Positions 27,694-36,066 are shown, counted from the first letter of the stretch. The stretch is DNA of 64,000 bases from Anaerobacillus sp. CMMVII (GCF_025377685.1 NZ_JACEHK010000017.1:372001-436000), one strand, 5' to 3'. Numbers and translations are program-made. The notes: generated from the sequence alone by a model not told the origin.

Positions 27694-28050
27694 ATGGAAC
27701 ATCAATCATTTGAAGAACAAATACTGTATCTTGAAAAACAATTAATGACTTATAGTTATGATGAATTAAACGAGTATCTCGCAGATGACTTTTTTGAGTT
27801 TGGGAGTTCTGGAAACATTTTTGATAAAAAAGCACAGCTTGATGCGGTTAGAGATGATAAAGCCGTAACTAATTCAATACGATATACAGTAACTGATTTT
27901 AATATCAAACTATTAGCTTCAGATGTTGTATTAGCAACGTATCGCTCATTAAGACATAACGATAGTAAACTAGTATTACGCAGTTCTATTTGGAAGAATA
28001 TTGATGGGAAATGGCAAATGATATTCCATCAAGGAACACCTACCAAATAA
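27694..28050 (+). CDS. NTF2-like / DUF4440 family protein
   Basis: ATG 27694 lies eight bases after AGGAG. The 118-residue chain fits the cone-shaped alpha+beta NTF2-like fold: helix QILYLEKQL, YLADDFFEFGSSG, strand VVLATYRSLR and the closing WKNIDGKWQMIFHQGTP. Such proteins bind small ligands or are enzyme-like; the substrate is unknown. Confidence 0.8.
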   Translation: MEHQSFEEQILYLEKQLMTYSYDELNEYLADDFFEFGSSGNIFDKKAQLDAVRDDKAVTNSIRYTVTDFNIKLLASDVVLATYRSLRHNDSKLVLRSSIWKNIDGKWQMIFHQGTPTK

Positions 28051-28115
28051 TGCGTAACTACATAGTAATAAAGTAAGAGTGCAATAGTGGAACTAGTGGT
28101 GACGGTTGTACTGGT

Positions 28116-28196
28116 GGAAGCACGGGGACGGTTCTCCTGCTTCATCAGGTTACTAGCTTTGTCATTGGGGAAGCACCAGAACCGTCCCCGTGCTTC
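28116..28196. repeat. REP-A repeat, long form (copy 12)
   Basis: AC/GT dinucleotides pair; spacer CATCAGGTTACTAGCTTTG and a few more bases. Confidence 0.95.
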
Positions 28197-28213
28197 ATTA
28201 GGAGGATTTATAT

Positions 28214-28525
28214 ATGGGCAATCAAACAGGATTATATACACGTTATGTGATACTATTAACCTTAAATTCTGGTAATAAATTAACAGAAAAACTAATTAAA
28301 GAACATGTAGATTTTTTAAAAAAATTAGAAAGTAAAAATAAGTTAGTGCTATGCGGTCCTTTTTCGGATTACAATGGTGGAATGATAATTATCAAGGCAA
28401 AATCTTATAAAGAGGCTCAAGAAATTGCAGAATCAGATCCATTTATCATTAGCCAAGCAGAATCTTATGAAATTCGAACCTGGGAGCTATCTTGTAAAGA
28501 AAACAACCATATGGGAATGGGTTAA
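28214..28525 (+). CDS. YciI-like protein
   Basis: TAGGAGG lies nine bases ahead of ATG 28214. The 103 residues fit the YciI/ferredoxin-like dimeric fold: YVILLTLNS, EHVDFLKKLESKNKLVLCGPF, GGMIIIKAKSYKEAQEIAESDPF and ESYEIRTWEL. Family members may be small enzymes; substrate unknown. Confidence 0.85.
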   Translation: MGNQTGLYTRYVILLTLNSGNKLTEKLIKEHVDFLKKLESKNKLVLCGPFSDYNGGMIIIKAKSYKEAQEIAESDPFIISQAESYEIRTWELSCKENNHMGMG

Positions 28526-28536
28526 TCATCAACAAA

Positions 28537-28617
28537 GGAAGCGTGGGGACGGTTCTCCTGCTTCATCTGGTTACAAGCTTTGTAATTTAGGAAGCGCCAG
28601 AACCGTCCCCACGCTTC
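28537..28617. repeat. REP-A repeat, long form (copy 13)
   Basis: GT/AC dinucleotides pair; spacer CATCTGGTTACAAGCTTTGTAATTTA. Confidence 0.95.
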
Positions 28618-28639
28618 TATAATCTAAGGAGATGTGATT

Positions 28640-29113
28640 ATGGAAGAGATGTTATTTAAACAACTACAATTTGTAAGGGATCATACCCTGAAAGTGATGG
28701 CAGGTGTAACCGAAGAGATGGCAGATATAACACCTGAAGGATTTAATAATACCATTCGTTGGAATCTAGGACATATATACTTCGTTCTTGAGGTATTTGC
28801 TTTTGAGAAAAATGAATTGCCTACTAAAATGCCAGAAGATTTTTCTAAGCTTTTCGCTCCTGGTACTTCAACAGCTGATTGGGAGGATACCACCTTACCA
28901 ACGATTAATGAATTAACACTTCTTCTTCAGGATCAACAAGGACGTATTAAGGCAACTTTAGAAAACCACCTACATGAGAATTCAAAAAATCCAATAGTAA
29001 CTAAAAGTGGATTGAAACTTGTAACGGTTGCAGAATTTCTTAACTTTAACTTATTCCACGAGGGTGTTCACGTAAGTACAATAAAGCTATATAAAAAATT
29101 ATTAGAAAAATAA
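28640..29113 (+). CDS. DinB-family (putative metal-dependent hydrolase) protein
   Basis: AAGGAGATG precedes ATG 28640. It has the four-helix DinB/YfiT pattern with potential metal-binding His residues in RWNLGHIY and in the C-terminal FHEGVHVSTI. Length (157 aa) fits the family. Members include thiol-dependent S-transferases; the substrate is not predictable. Confidence 0.85.
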   Translation: MEEMLFKQLQFVRDHTLKVMAGVTEEMADITPEGFNNTIRWNLGHIYFVLEVFAFEKNELPTKMPEDFSKLFAPGTSTADWEDTTLPTINELTLLLQDQQGRIKATLENHLHENSKNPIVTKSGLKLVTVAEFLNFNLFHEGVHVSTIKLYKKLLEK

Positions 29114-29186
29114 AGCGGCTCTAACCTTATGTGGAAGGTAAGGAGTAATCTCGTTTTACTATTATAGTTTCAATTTGTATGTGCTA

Positions 29187-29207
29187 GGAGGCATGGGGAC
29201 GGTTCTT
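29187..29207. repeat. REP-A solitary left unit (copy 14)
   Basis: GGAGGCATGGGGACGGTTCTT with no matching right unit nearby. Confidence 0.8.
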
Positions 29208-29226
29208 ATTTGAATTTGACATCTGA

Positions 29227-29463
29227 ATGACTAATACATTGTTCCTCACTTTATCGTTGACACTAATTGCCCCAGGCAGCATATTTAGCACAAATACTAA
29301 AATTAATGCCATAAACAATAATCTTCCAATTAAATATACGCCTTCCAAATTAACAATCCTTCCTAGTTATTACTATAATGAATTATTTGATTCGTCAAAA
29401 TCACTTTTAGCAGGGGGCAAATATTATTTAGAGGAAGGTGAATGGGAAGCATTTTACTTATAA
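29227..29463 (+). CDS. Possible secreted small protein, 78 aa
   Basis: ATG 29227 has no clear ribosome site. The N-terminus could be a signal peptide (LFLTLSLTLIAPGSIFS); the rest is low-complexity Asn/Ser/Tyr-rich with an acidic end. It follows directly on a REP-A half, so it may be a gene remnant. Confidence 0.3.
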   Translation: MTNTLFLTLSLTLIAPGSIFSTNTKINAINNNLPIKYTPSKLTILPSYYYNELFDSSKSLLAGGKYYLEEGEWEAFYL

Positions 29464-29546
29464 ATATATTTACATTTCATGGAATTATGGAGTTGGAGGT
29501 TGTAAATACTAACTACAAAAATTTACATGGTTGGGAGTAATATTAG

Positions 29547-30115
29547 ATGTTTAAACCTCCAAATAAAATAAATGAAATGCTAAATCAACAGTATCACGCA
29601 GTAGATGAGGCCAACAGTAAAGTTGCTGAAATATGGCTCGACCATATGGTGTTCTCAACAGGTTGGTGGGTATCTGTTGCTTTATGTATTTTACCTTGGG
29701 TTATTTGGTTCTATTTCAGAAAAAAGGACAGCTCTAAACGGTTACTAACTGGAGGATTTTGGGTAATGTTTATCGCAACATTCTCAATTACCTGGGTATT
29801 ACAATGGGACTTTGGAGATACAATGTTAAAACAATTCCAGCCATTCCTGATTTTATAGCATGGGATTTCGCTCTGATGCCTGTAACAATTATGTTCTATA
29901 TACAGATAAAACCAGATAAAAATCCAATCATTAAGGGACTTATGTTTGCAGCAATGACTGCATTTCTTGCAGAACCCTTTTTTAAATGGTTAGGATTTTT
30001 TGAATATCCTGTATGGCATTTTTGGGCTTCCTTTCCTTTTTATTTTGTCATTTATTTAATCGCCCACTATTTAGTTAACGGAGATACCTTTCAACCTTTG
30101 ACTCAAAGGAAATAA
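29547..30115 (+). pseudogene. CBO0543-like membrane protein, one apparent frameshift
   Basis: Two overlapping frames (29547-29858 and 29759-30115) match successive parts of one multi-spanning protein. The second contains the WDFALMPVTIMFYIQ and AEPFFKWLGFFEYPVWHF segments typical of CBO0543 proteins. Adding one base near 29785 (AA to AAA) gives a 189-residue protein (..ATFSNYLGITMGLW..). Function of the family is unknown. Confidence 0.68.
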
Positions 30116-30141
30116 CATTGATATAAAGGAAATTATTCAAT

Positions 30142-30178
30142 AAAGCGCGTTAATCAAGAAGGATTAACGCGCTTTTTG
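30142..30178 (+). terminator. Rho-independent terminator
   Basis: AAAGCGCGTTAATC pairs perfectly with GATTAACGCGCTTT; T run follows. Confidence 0.95.
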
Positions 30179-30495
30179 TGGAATTATTTGGAAGGTAAGG
30201 GCGGGTGACGTTTAAATGAAAGATATAAGAGACCTAATCTCTATAAGGAAAATAGGGGTTGATGAAGTCGGTATAAAAGAAGCTGAAGATAAGCTAGGTG
30301 CGGTTTTTCCAGAAGAATTTAAAGAACTTTTCAAATTAGTAAATAACGCAGAAATAGGAGAGTGGATCCTTTATCCCATCAAGGACCATAGAAATCTAAA
30401 GGAAACTTGGAATGATATTGTTAGACAAAACACTGAAGTCAGGGAAGAAGATATGGCCAAAGACCTTATTGCAATTGGTGATGATGGTTCGGGAG

Positions 30496-31867
30496 TTGAA
30501 CTACCCGCCACTTAATTTTCTAACGAAAATTTGAAGTGGGGGCTTCCTAAGTAAAGACACCTAATGGTATCTAGTTGATTAGGCGATCCCTGTCGTCCCG
30601 ACAGTTAATCGTAATGCTTCATTACGAAGATTCATTCCTGCGTTTACATCTCTTTGGTGATAGCTCTTACATGATGGACATTCCCATTCACGCAACGCCA
30701 GATGTTTCACCTCTTTATTCTTGTAGCCACAACACGAACACAGCTGACTACTTGGGAAGTTTTTAGCGACTACTACTACTTGTTTGCCATACCACCTTGC
30801 TTTGTATTCAAGCATTTGACGAAATTGATACCATGAAGCTTCACTAATGGCCTTGGCAAGGTTTTTATTCTTTGCCATGTTTTGAACCGAAAGATCTTCC
30901 ATCCCAATGATGTCGTGGTTTTTGACAAGATTGGTTGAAAGTTTGTGTAGGAAGTCTGTACGAGCGTTCGTAATCTTTTCATGAATTAGAGCGACCTTTT
31001 TTCGTTGTTTGTACCAGTTCGATGAACCGATGCTTCGTCTGGAAAGGATTTGTTGAGCCTTTACTAACTTTTGTTCAAGCGAATGAAACCACCTCGGATT
31101 TTGATAGATAGTACCATCCGAAAGAGTCGCAAAAGCTTTAAGACCGACATCGATACCGACAGATGAATAGGTTTCAGGCAGCTTTTCGACCTTTGTTTCT
31201 ACTAAAATACTAATGAAGTATTTACAACTTGGACTGCGCCGAATCGTCGCATTTATAATTCGACCGTTCACTTCACGACTTTTCGCAAAACGAACGAGTC
31301 CGAGTTTTGGTAACTTGATGTAACGATCCAAAACCATGATGTTCCCATTGGTCTGTTTTGTGGTGTACGACTGAACCTTGTTCTTCTTTGACTTAAACCG
31401 AGGAGCGTTGGCTTGTTTTTTGTAGTAGCGAGTATACGCATTATTTAAGTTTTCTACGGATTTTTGGAGAGATATACTATCAACTTCTTTTAGAAATGGG
31501 TACTGTTTCTTTAACAAACGAACCCCTTTTACCGAGTCGTATTTTTTAAAGAATTTACCTTTCCAAGCATTTGTAGGAAGTTGACCGGATTGTTTCATTT
31601 CTTCCACGATGTACCAGTAGGCATCTTTCTGTTTTTGCTTCGCAAGGAAGAAGTTAAACACGAAACGCGCACATCCAATGGTTTTATTGATGAGATCTAT
31701 TTGTGACTTTGTTGGGTAGATACGAAATTTATAGGCTTTCTTCACAACCATATTTTTCACCTCACTCTCTATCCATATTATACCACAAAATAAGATCATA
31801 CGTTCTGGTTTTTGTGAAAAAATAGCCATTCATCTCCCACTTACTCGTAAACTCCTTGAAGTGGGGG
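30496..31867 (-). mobile_element. IS200/IS605-type element carrying only tnpB (~1.37 kb)
   Basis: Boundaries are set by the split SMI1 frame to within one or two bases. Both ends carry imperfect subterminal hairpins with the same stem: CCCGCCACTT/AAGTGGGGG at 30504-30542 and CTCCCACTT/AAGTGGGGG at 31834-31867. No target duplication is seen, as expected for this family. There is no tnpA, so it would need a Y1 transposase in trans. Confidence 0.85.
30579..31751 (-). CDS. tnpB: TnpB RNA-guided nuclease (IS605 family OrfB)
   Basis: 390 residues from ATG 31751, which has GAGGTG upstream; the longer open frame to 31829 lacks one. TnpB is an RNA-guided DNA nuclease that favours retention of its element. 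The N-terminal helix-turn-helix start ([13 protein letters not shown]), RuvC-I Asp ([15 protein letters not shown]), RuvC-II Glu ([12 protein letters not shown]), zinc ribbon with four Cys ([19 protein letters not shown]) and RuvC-III Asp (DVNAGMNL) are all present, so it looks active. Its guide RNA would overlap the 3' end at ~30496-30700 on the minus strand. Confidence 0.95.
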   Translation of the reverse strand: MVVKKAYKFRIYPTKSQIDLINKTIGCARFVFNFFLAKQKQKDAYWYIVEEMKQSGQLPTNAWKGKFFKKYDSVKGVRLLKKQYPFLKEVDSISLQKSVENLNNAYTRYYKKQANAPRFKSKKNKVQSYTTKQTNGNIMVLDRYIKLPKLGLVRFAKSREVNGRIINATIRRSPSCKYFISILVETKVEKLPETYSSVGIDVGLKAFATLSDGTIYQNPRWFHSLEQKLVKAQQILSRRSIGSSNWYKQRKKVALIHEKITNARTDFLHKLSTNLVKNHDIIGMEDLSVQNMAKNKNLAKAISEASWYQFRQMLEYKARWYGKQVVVVAKNFPSSQLCSCCGYKNKEVKHLALREWECPSCKSYHQRDVNAGMNLRNEALRLTVGTTGIA

Positions 31868-32098
31868 TCTTCTGGCTAAAAAATGATAAATTATGCCTAA
31901 AAGTAAATGACGGAATAATGGGAAATGAAATTTACCTTTGGTACCACGAAGATGGAGAACTTGAAGTGTATGCATCTAATTTGAAAGAATTTATCATGTC
32001 ATATTCAAAGGATCAGAGCGAATAAATTTTTCTTTAACGAAAAAAAAAGTGCGGTTACCTACGTTCGACCTATTTCCTATTTTGAAAGGTTGTTGATT

Positions 32099-32446
32099 AT
32101 GCCTCCTGTTCATGAGTTTGGCATTATCGAAAATTTTGATAGACGTAAAGATTATGGTTGTTATGCGCCCAAAAAATATCATTGTATTTCAGTTGACGAT
32201 TACCTGATTAAAGATTTATCAATATCCTTAAATAATATGAAAACTTATTTTCACTCCTATAATAGACCAGAATTTAATCTAGCATATTGTGGAGTTACTA
32301 TTATTCCCCCTCAATCTCTTTCACTGTTTTATGATGTAGTCGTATCTTCAGTAAACTTCAAAAAATCCGATGAATTAGCAAGTTTAGCAACAAAAATCGC
32401 CCAAGCAAGAGAAGCAAAGAAATACATGATACACTTTGGGATTTAA
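32099..32446 (+). CDS. Hypothetical protein, 115 aa
   Basis: ATG 32099 with AAAGG ~10 bases upstream; a TTG at 32090 is also possible. No signal. The sequence (PPVHEFGIIENFDRRKDYGCYAPKKY, then FHSYNRPEFNLAYCGVTIIPP) resembles conserved Bacillus/Paenibacillus proteins of unknown function found near immunity genes. REP-A copy 15 starts at its stop. Confidence 0.65.
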   Translation: MPPVHEFGIIENFDRRKDYGCYAPKKYHCISVDDYLIKDLSISLNNMKTYFHSYNRPEFNLAYCGVTIIPPQSLSLFYDVVVSSVNFKKSDELASLATKIAQAREAKKYMIHFGI

Positions 32447-32506
32447 GAAGCATGGGGACGGTTCTGTTGCTTCCTAAAGGAAGCGCCAGAACCGTCCCCG
32501 CGCTTC
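32447..32506. repeat. REP-A repeat, short form (copy 15)
   Basis: AT on the left but GC on the right, a mismatched pair; spacer CCTAAAGG. Confidence 0.93.
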
Positions 32507-32526
32507 AAATCCGAATTTTTAAAGGG

Positions 32527-32823
32527 GTGTTCGCTATCTATTATAGTAAAGAAGAATTAGAACGGTTGAGAATTGAAGGTGAAAAAAAGGCTCAAGAAAT
32601 GCTGGATGTAGTGAAAGACGGTCGGGAATATAAATCGAACGATATTGATATTATCTGCGTTCATTGTAAACATACAAAGTTTGACCTTGGTAAAGCCCTC
32701 CTCAATTCACGAGAGTTGACATTTTTTGATTTAGATTGGTTAGATAAATCTGCTGTTACTTTAATCTGTAAGCGTTGTGGCTATATTCATTGGTTCGGTA
32801 GCAATGTAGTTGAAGCTAAATAG
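32527..32823 (+). CDS. Zinc-ribbon-like small protein, start altered
   Basis: The frame is open from 32452 but the first 25 codons are translated REP-A. The likely native N-terminus is the YYSKEELERLRIEGEKKAQEM segment, preceded by an ATC (32536) with AAAGGGG at correct spacing; an original ATG may have been lost. GTG 32527 is the nearest standard start. CVHCKHTKF and CKRCGYIHWF form a probable zinc-binding pair. Unknown function. Confidence 0.6.
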   Translation: MFAIYYSKEELERLRIEGEKKAQEMLDVVKDGREYKSNDIDIICVHCKHTKFDLGKALLNSRELTFFDLDWLDKSAVTLICKRCGYIHWFGSNVVEAK

Positions 32824-32841
32824 GAAGCACGGGGACGGTTC
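32823..32841. repeat. REP-A solitary left unit (copy 16)
   Basis: GGAAGCACGGGGACGGTTC only. A solitary right unit follows the next gene at 33918. Confidence 0.85.
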
Positions 32842-32921
32842 ATTTTTTACCACAAGAAAAGGATTACCCATCTAAGTGTAGAATTCAGTATGATGAAATG
32901 AATATCGAACGAGGTGACCAT

Positions 32922-33917
32922 TTGGCAAAAAGTCTATGGCAAACGGATATTAATGAATATAAGTTAGAACAATTAACAGATGAGATCATAAAAAAGGCAG
33001 AAGAAGTACTCAAAGTAAAGCTGCCTGAAGCATATCTTTCTATTCTTAAAGAACAAAATGGTGGCTACCTACTATATAATGCTCATCCATCTCCTCTTCC
33101 TACTGTTTGGGGAGAAACGTTTGTTACAGTTGAATACATCAGTGGGATTGGAGTAGGAAATGGCATCCTTGAGAATGATTATTTGATCAAGGAATGGGGC
33201 ATGCCAGAAGGTTTAATTTTTTTTAGCGGAGAAGGTCATACTTGGCTTGCTTTTGATTATCGCCAGGTTACTTCTGATCCATCAATTGTTTATGTCGACA
33301 ATGATACCGAACAGATCATCACAATCGCAGCTAACTTTCGTGAGTTTTTAGATCAGTTATATGTAGAAGACTTTGAAGGATCTGGCATGGAGATTGAGGA
33401 ATATAGTAAAGAAGATTTTGAACTACTTTTACAACAGGACAATATTGAAGGGTTAATGAATGCTTTACTGCTCTTATCCCAAAGAGATGTTGATATGAAT
33501 TGGTTTAGTGAGCAACTCGTAAAATTAAGTACTCACCGAGAGGCTTCGCTAAGAGCTGAGGTTGCAAATCATGTTTCAAACTTCCTTACTTACAGAATAG
33601 CCGACCCAACACTTGAAAAATTAGTAGAGAATTTTAAAAACGATGATGATCCAGATGTTCGATTGTATGCCGAGCTCATTGAGGAAAAAATGAACTATTC
33701 ATTTGATCAGTTAAAACAAGACCTCAATTCTGGTGAGATGATTAGTTTTTCTTACCAAGAGAGTATCTATCATCTGAATGAACATTCACATCAATGGCAT
33801 CTATCTGATTACCAAGGTGATTTACAATCGTTTCACTCAACTGATGAGTTATTAGAACAAGCTAGGATAGCGGGTAAGTTGTTAAAAGATCTATGGGTCA
33901 ATGTGAAAAAAGTGTAA
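32922..33917 (+). CDS. SMI1/KNR4-family protein with helical C-terminal domain
   Basis: TTG 32922 is chosen with CGAGGTGACC upstream. Residues ~20-150 form the SMI1/KNR4 domain (AEEVLKVKLPEAYLSILKEQNGG, IFFSGEGHTWLAFDYR, IAANFREFLDQL). The remaining ~180 residues are alpha-helical with HEAT-like spacing (ASLRAEVANHVSNFL, NDDDPDVRLYAELIEEK). It is likely an immunity-type protein; no toxin gene adjoins. It is flanked by a left and a right REP-A half. Confidence 0.82.
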   Translation: MAKSLWQTDINEYKLEQLTDEIIKKAEEVLKVKLPEAYLSILKEQNGGYLLYNAHPSPLPTVWGETFVTVEYISGIGVGNGILENDYLIKEWGMPEGLIFFSGEGHTWLAFDYRQVTSDPSIVYVDNDTEQIITIAANFREFLDQLYVEDFEGSGMEIEEYSKEDFELLLQQDNIEGLMNALLLLSQRDVDMNWFSEQLVKLSTHREASLRAEVANHVSNFLTYRIADPTLEKLVENFKNDDDPDVRLYAELIEEKMNYSFDQLKQDLNSGEMISFSYQESIYHLNEHSHQWHLSDYQGDLQSFHSTDELLEQARIAGKLLKDLWVNVKKV

Positions 33918-33936
33918 GGAACCGTCCCCATGCTTC
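33918..33936. repeat. REP-A solitary right unit (copy 17)
   Basis: GGAACCGTCCCCATGCTTC directly at the SMI1 gene's stop codon. Confidence 0.85.
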
Positions 33937-33944
33937 ATCCAAAG

Positions 33945-34121
33945 TCACTGTTTAAAAAATCCGAGAATTGCTACGAGAAAACCAAACAAAACAAAACTTA
34001 ATTGTATGTAAGTTTGGAAAGATGATTTTAGTAGACTAGGTCAATTAGAAAAATTCCACCTGTCAAAATAAACACGATCCCTAACATCATCACTTCTGTA
34101 CTCTTTTTCTCCTTAATAACC
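33945..34121 (-). pseudogene. Remnant of small two-TM membrane protein
   Basis: On the minus strand KSTEVMMLGIVFILTGGIFLID is followed, after a frame change near 34035, by SSFQTYIQLSFVLFGFLVAI and a stop at 33945. AGGGGG precedes it but no standard start codon is present. It is probably a decayed or mis-sequenced small membrane gene. The rest of the gap to 34265 shows only a possible 16-codon leader on the minus strand. Confidence 0.4.
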
Positions 34122-34265
34122 CCCTCTAGTGTAAAAGCTAAACAATAACTAAAATAAGGATAATCAAAAATAAGAACCAAAATGGCATAACTTCGTCCTC
34201 CTAATCTATTACAATTTAATTCTATTAATAACCGAATTGGTAATTCCTAATGAAAGCAATAAGAG

Positions 34266-34649
34266 CTAATCAACTTTTTTACTTTTAAAATTATGATAAT
34301 CTGTTACATAGTAAGGAACGCCTTCTTTTTCCAAAACAACAAATCCAATAGATAGATTATAGTTATACTTCTTTAAAATTAGATTGCTTTCCTCAGATAC
34401 TTTATAAAACATTGTTAAACCTATTACATCCGGATCTTTAATAAATAGTTCGATATCTCTGTTTAAGCCTTCTAATTCCCAATCATTCTTCTGAAATCCA
34501 ATAATGTAGTATTGATTGAGACTATCTGGTCTTAGTTCTTCAAATTCTTTTGGTATTTCCGAAGCAGTAGAGGAACACCCTGATAAAATGAATATGTAGG
34601 AGCCTAATAAAAGTGTGAAAAGTAATAATGAATTCGATTTTCTGAACAT
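34266..34649 (-). CDS. Lipoprotein, 127 aa
   Basis: ATG at 34649 with AGGGAGGAAC upstream on the minus strand. Signal peptide with lipobox ILSGC at residues 21-25. The mature part is mixed alpha/beta and charged (GFQKNDWELEGLNRDIELFIKD, VVLEKEGVPYYVTDY). No family recognised. Confidence 0.65.
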   Translation of the reverse strand: MFRKSNSLLLFTLLLGSYIFILSGCSSTASEIPKEFEELRPDSLNQYYIIGFQKNDWELEGLNRDIELFIKDPDVIGLTMFYKVSEESNLILKKYNYNLSIGFVVLEKEGVPYYVTDYHNFKSKKVD

Positions 34650-34683
34650 AAAAAGTTCCTCCCTATTTTCAATTATCTTTTTA

Positions 34684-34744
34684 GGAAGCGCGGGGACGTT
34701 TTCTGCCGTCTTTTAAGGAAGCAGCAGAACCGTCGCCGTGCTTC
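34684..34744. repeat. REP-A repeat, degenerate (copy 18)
   Basis: GCGGGGACGTTTTCTGCC on the left and GCAGAACCGTCGCCG on the right carry substitutions. Confidence 0.85.
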
Positions 34745-35186
34745 ATCCAGAAGTTAAATATGATTGGTCACGCACAACTACTGTTTCAGGTTCAAAACAT
34801 ATTAAAACATTACTATTATCTAGACCTTTAAAACGTGGGTCCCATTTTTCGAAGTCAGGTCCTAAATAACGAGATAATAATTGATTTGCTATGAGTTTAT
34901 TAAACGGTATGACCTTAGCTCTCCCTCTAAACCCTGCATGTAAAAATAAACCTGTATCAGGGTTAAAGTCAACAATACCTATCGCACAATTAGGATTATT
35001 TTTTACCCTATCTGGAAAAGTATCTGAGGATGTCCCTATTATCCAAATTTCATTATCCTTCCAATAAAACCAAACAGGAGAATCTCTTGGAAATTCTTCT
35101 ACAAGTGTCGATAAATGTGCAACAAGCGGCTTAGAAAGAAATTGCTCTAAATCAAAACTTCTCCTAGTATCTCTGATAATTTGCAT
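34743..35186 (-). CDS. Pyridoxamine 5'-phosphate oxidase-like protein
   Basis: 147 residues with the split-barrel flavin-binding pattern: LVAHLSTLVEEFPRDSPVWFYWKDNEIWIIG, NPNCAIGIVDF, and GRAKVIPFNKLIANQLLSRYLG. Such proteins bind FMN, F420 or heme; cofactor unknown. The stop codon lies against REP-A copy 18. ATG 35186 has GGAGGGC upstream on the minus strand. Confidence 0.85.
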   Translation of the reverse strand: MQIIRDTRRSFDLEQFLSKPLVAHLSTLVEEFPRDSPVWFYWKDNEIWIIGTSSDTFPDRVKNNPNCAIGIVDFNPDTGLFLHAGFRGRAKVIPFNKLIANQLLSRYLGPDFEKWDPRFKGLDNSNVLICFEPETVVVRDQSYLTSG

Positions 35187-35231
35187 TATTAGCCCTCCGA
35201 ATCTATTACAATTTAATTCTATTAATAACCA

Positions 35232-35298
35232 GGAAGCGTGGGGACGGTTCTAATGCTTCATCATGTTACGGGAAGCACCAGAACCGTCCCCATGCTCC
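35232..35298. repeat. REP-A repeat (copy 19)
   Basis: GT left, AT right; medium spacer CATCATGTTACG. Confidence 0.9.
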
Positions 35299-35382
35299 AA
35301 TTCCTACGTTTCATTTTAACATATATTGTCAAAGTAGCTTGAAAAAGTTGACAAAAGTAGAAGGTTAATTATAAATTATATA

Positions 35383-35402
35383 TAGACCAGTTGTTATAAA
35401 AG
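35383..35402. promoter_or_regulatory. Possible TetR-family operator upstream of tetR gene
   Basis: TATATAGACCAGTTGTTATA resembles the second site at 36134 (ATATAGACTGGTCTA) and the general shape of LmrA/YxaF sites in B. subtilis. The TetR gene starts 100 bases downstream. Confidence 0.45.
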
Positions 35403-35482
35403 GGAGCGCCGGGACGGTTCTATTGCTTCATCTGGTTACTAGCTTTGTAATTTAGGAAGCAGCAGAACCGTCCCCACGCTTC
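35403..35482. repeat. REP-A repeat, long form (copy 20)
   Basis: GGGAGCGCCGGGACGG on the left; long spacer. It lies between the putative operator and the TetR start. Confidence 0.9.
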
Positions 35483-35502
35483 ATAAAATGAGGTGGACAG
35501 TA

Positions 35503-36066
35503 ATGAATAAGTCATCAAAGGATAAAATTGTTGAAACGGCATCTAGGTTATTTCAAACTCAAGGGTATCATGCGACGGGGTTAAATCAAATAACAAAAGA
35601 GAGTGGTGCGCCTAAAGGTTCCTTATACTATTACTTTCCTGATGGGAAAGAACAGTTAGCGAGCATTGCGGTGGAATCTACAGCCAAACTCGTAGCCAGC
35701 CGTATTAAAGAAGGCTTAAAAGAGAAAGAAAGTCCAATAGAGGCGATCCAAACCTTTATAACGAATTTAGCGGATGAATTTGAAAAGCAAGAAGGTAGTA
35801 AACAAGGGCTACCGGTTGCAGCGGTGGTACTCGAAACAGCCCAGACAAGTGAAACATTAAGAATGTCATGTAAGCAGGCGTATGAAACTTGGCACGAAGT
35901 ATTTGCCAAAAAGTTAATAGATGCTGGCTATGAAAAAGAAAAAGCGTATGAGCTAGGGCTGGTGATAAACGCTTTGATTGAAGGGGCCTTTATTATTGCC
36001 CTAACTAGGAAAGATAGTGAACCGCTGCGTCAAGTGGCGCGCTATATTCCAAGCATACTGAAATAA
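35503..36066 (+). CDS. TetR/AcrR-family repressor (LmrA/YxaF-like)
   Basis: ATG 35503 is chosen with GAGGTGG upstream (ATG 35488 also in frame). The N-terminal helix-turn-helix is typical (IVETASRLFQTQGYHATGLNQITKESGAPKGSLYYYF). The C-terminal domain resembles LmrA/YxaF. A paired site in front of the adjacent NmrA-like gene suggests it represses itself and that gene. Confidence 0.88.
   Translation: MNKSSKDKIVETASRLFQTQGYHATGLNQITKESGAPKGSLYYYFPDGKEQLASIAVESTAKLVASRIKEGLKEKESPIEAIQTFITNLADEFEKQEGSKQGLPVAAVVLETAQTSETLRMSCKQAYETWHEVFAKKLIDAGYEKEKAYELGLVINALIEGAFIIALTRKDSEPLRQVARYIPSILK

Larger units (their letters stand above)
30216..32025 (+). pseudogene. SMI1/KNR4-family protein split by a TnpB element
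   Basis: The left part (30216-30495) has the SMI1/KNR4 N-terminal motif VDEVGIKEAEDKLGAVFPEE..FKLVNNAE and ends at DLIAIGDDGSG. The right part (31868-32025) reads VFWLKNDKLCLKVNDG..IYLWYHEDGELEVYASNLKEF, the family's C-terminal half. Joined, they total 438 nt and give an uninterrupted 145-residue protein. SMI1/KNR4 proteins in bacteria are largely immunity proteins of contact-dependent toxins. The gene is interrupted as given. Confidence 0.88.

Noticed and set aside
28087-28275. Short frame running through REP-A copy 12
   Set aside because: Its sequence is translated repeat and overlaps the start of the YciI gene in another frame.
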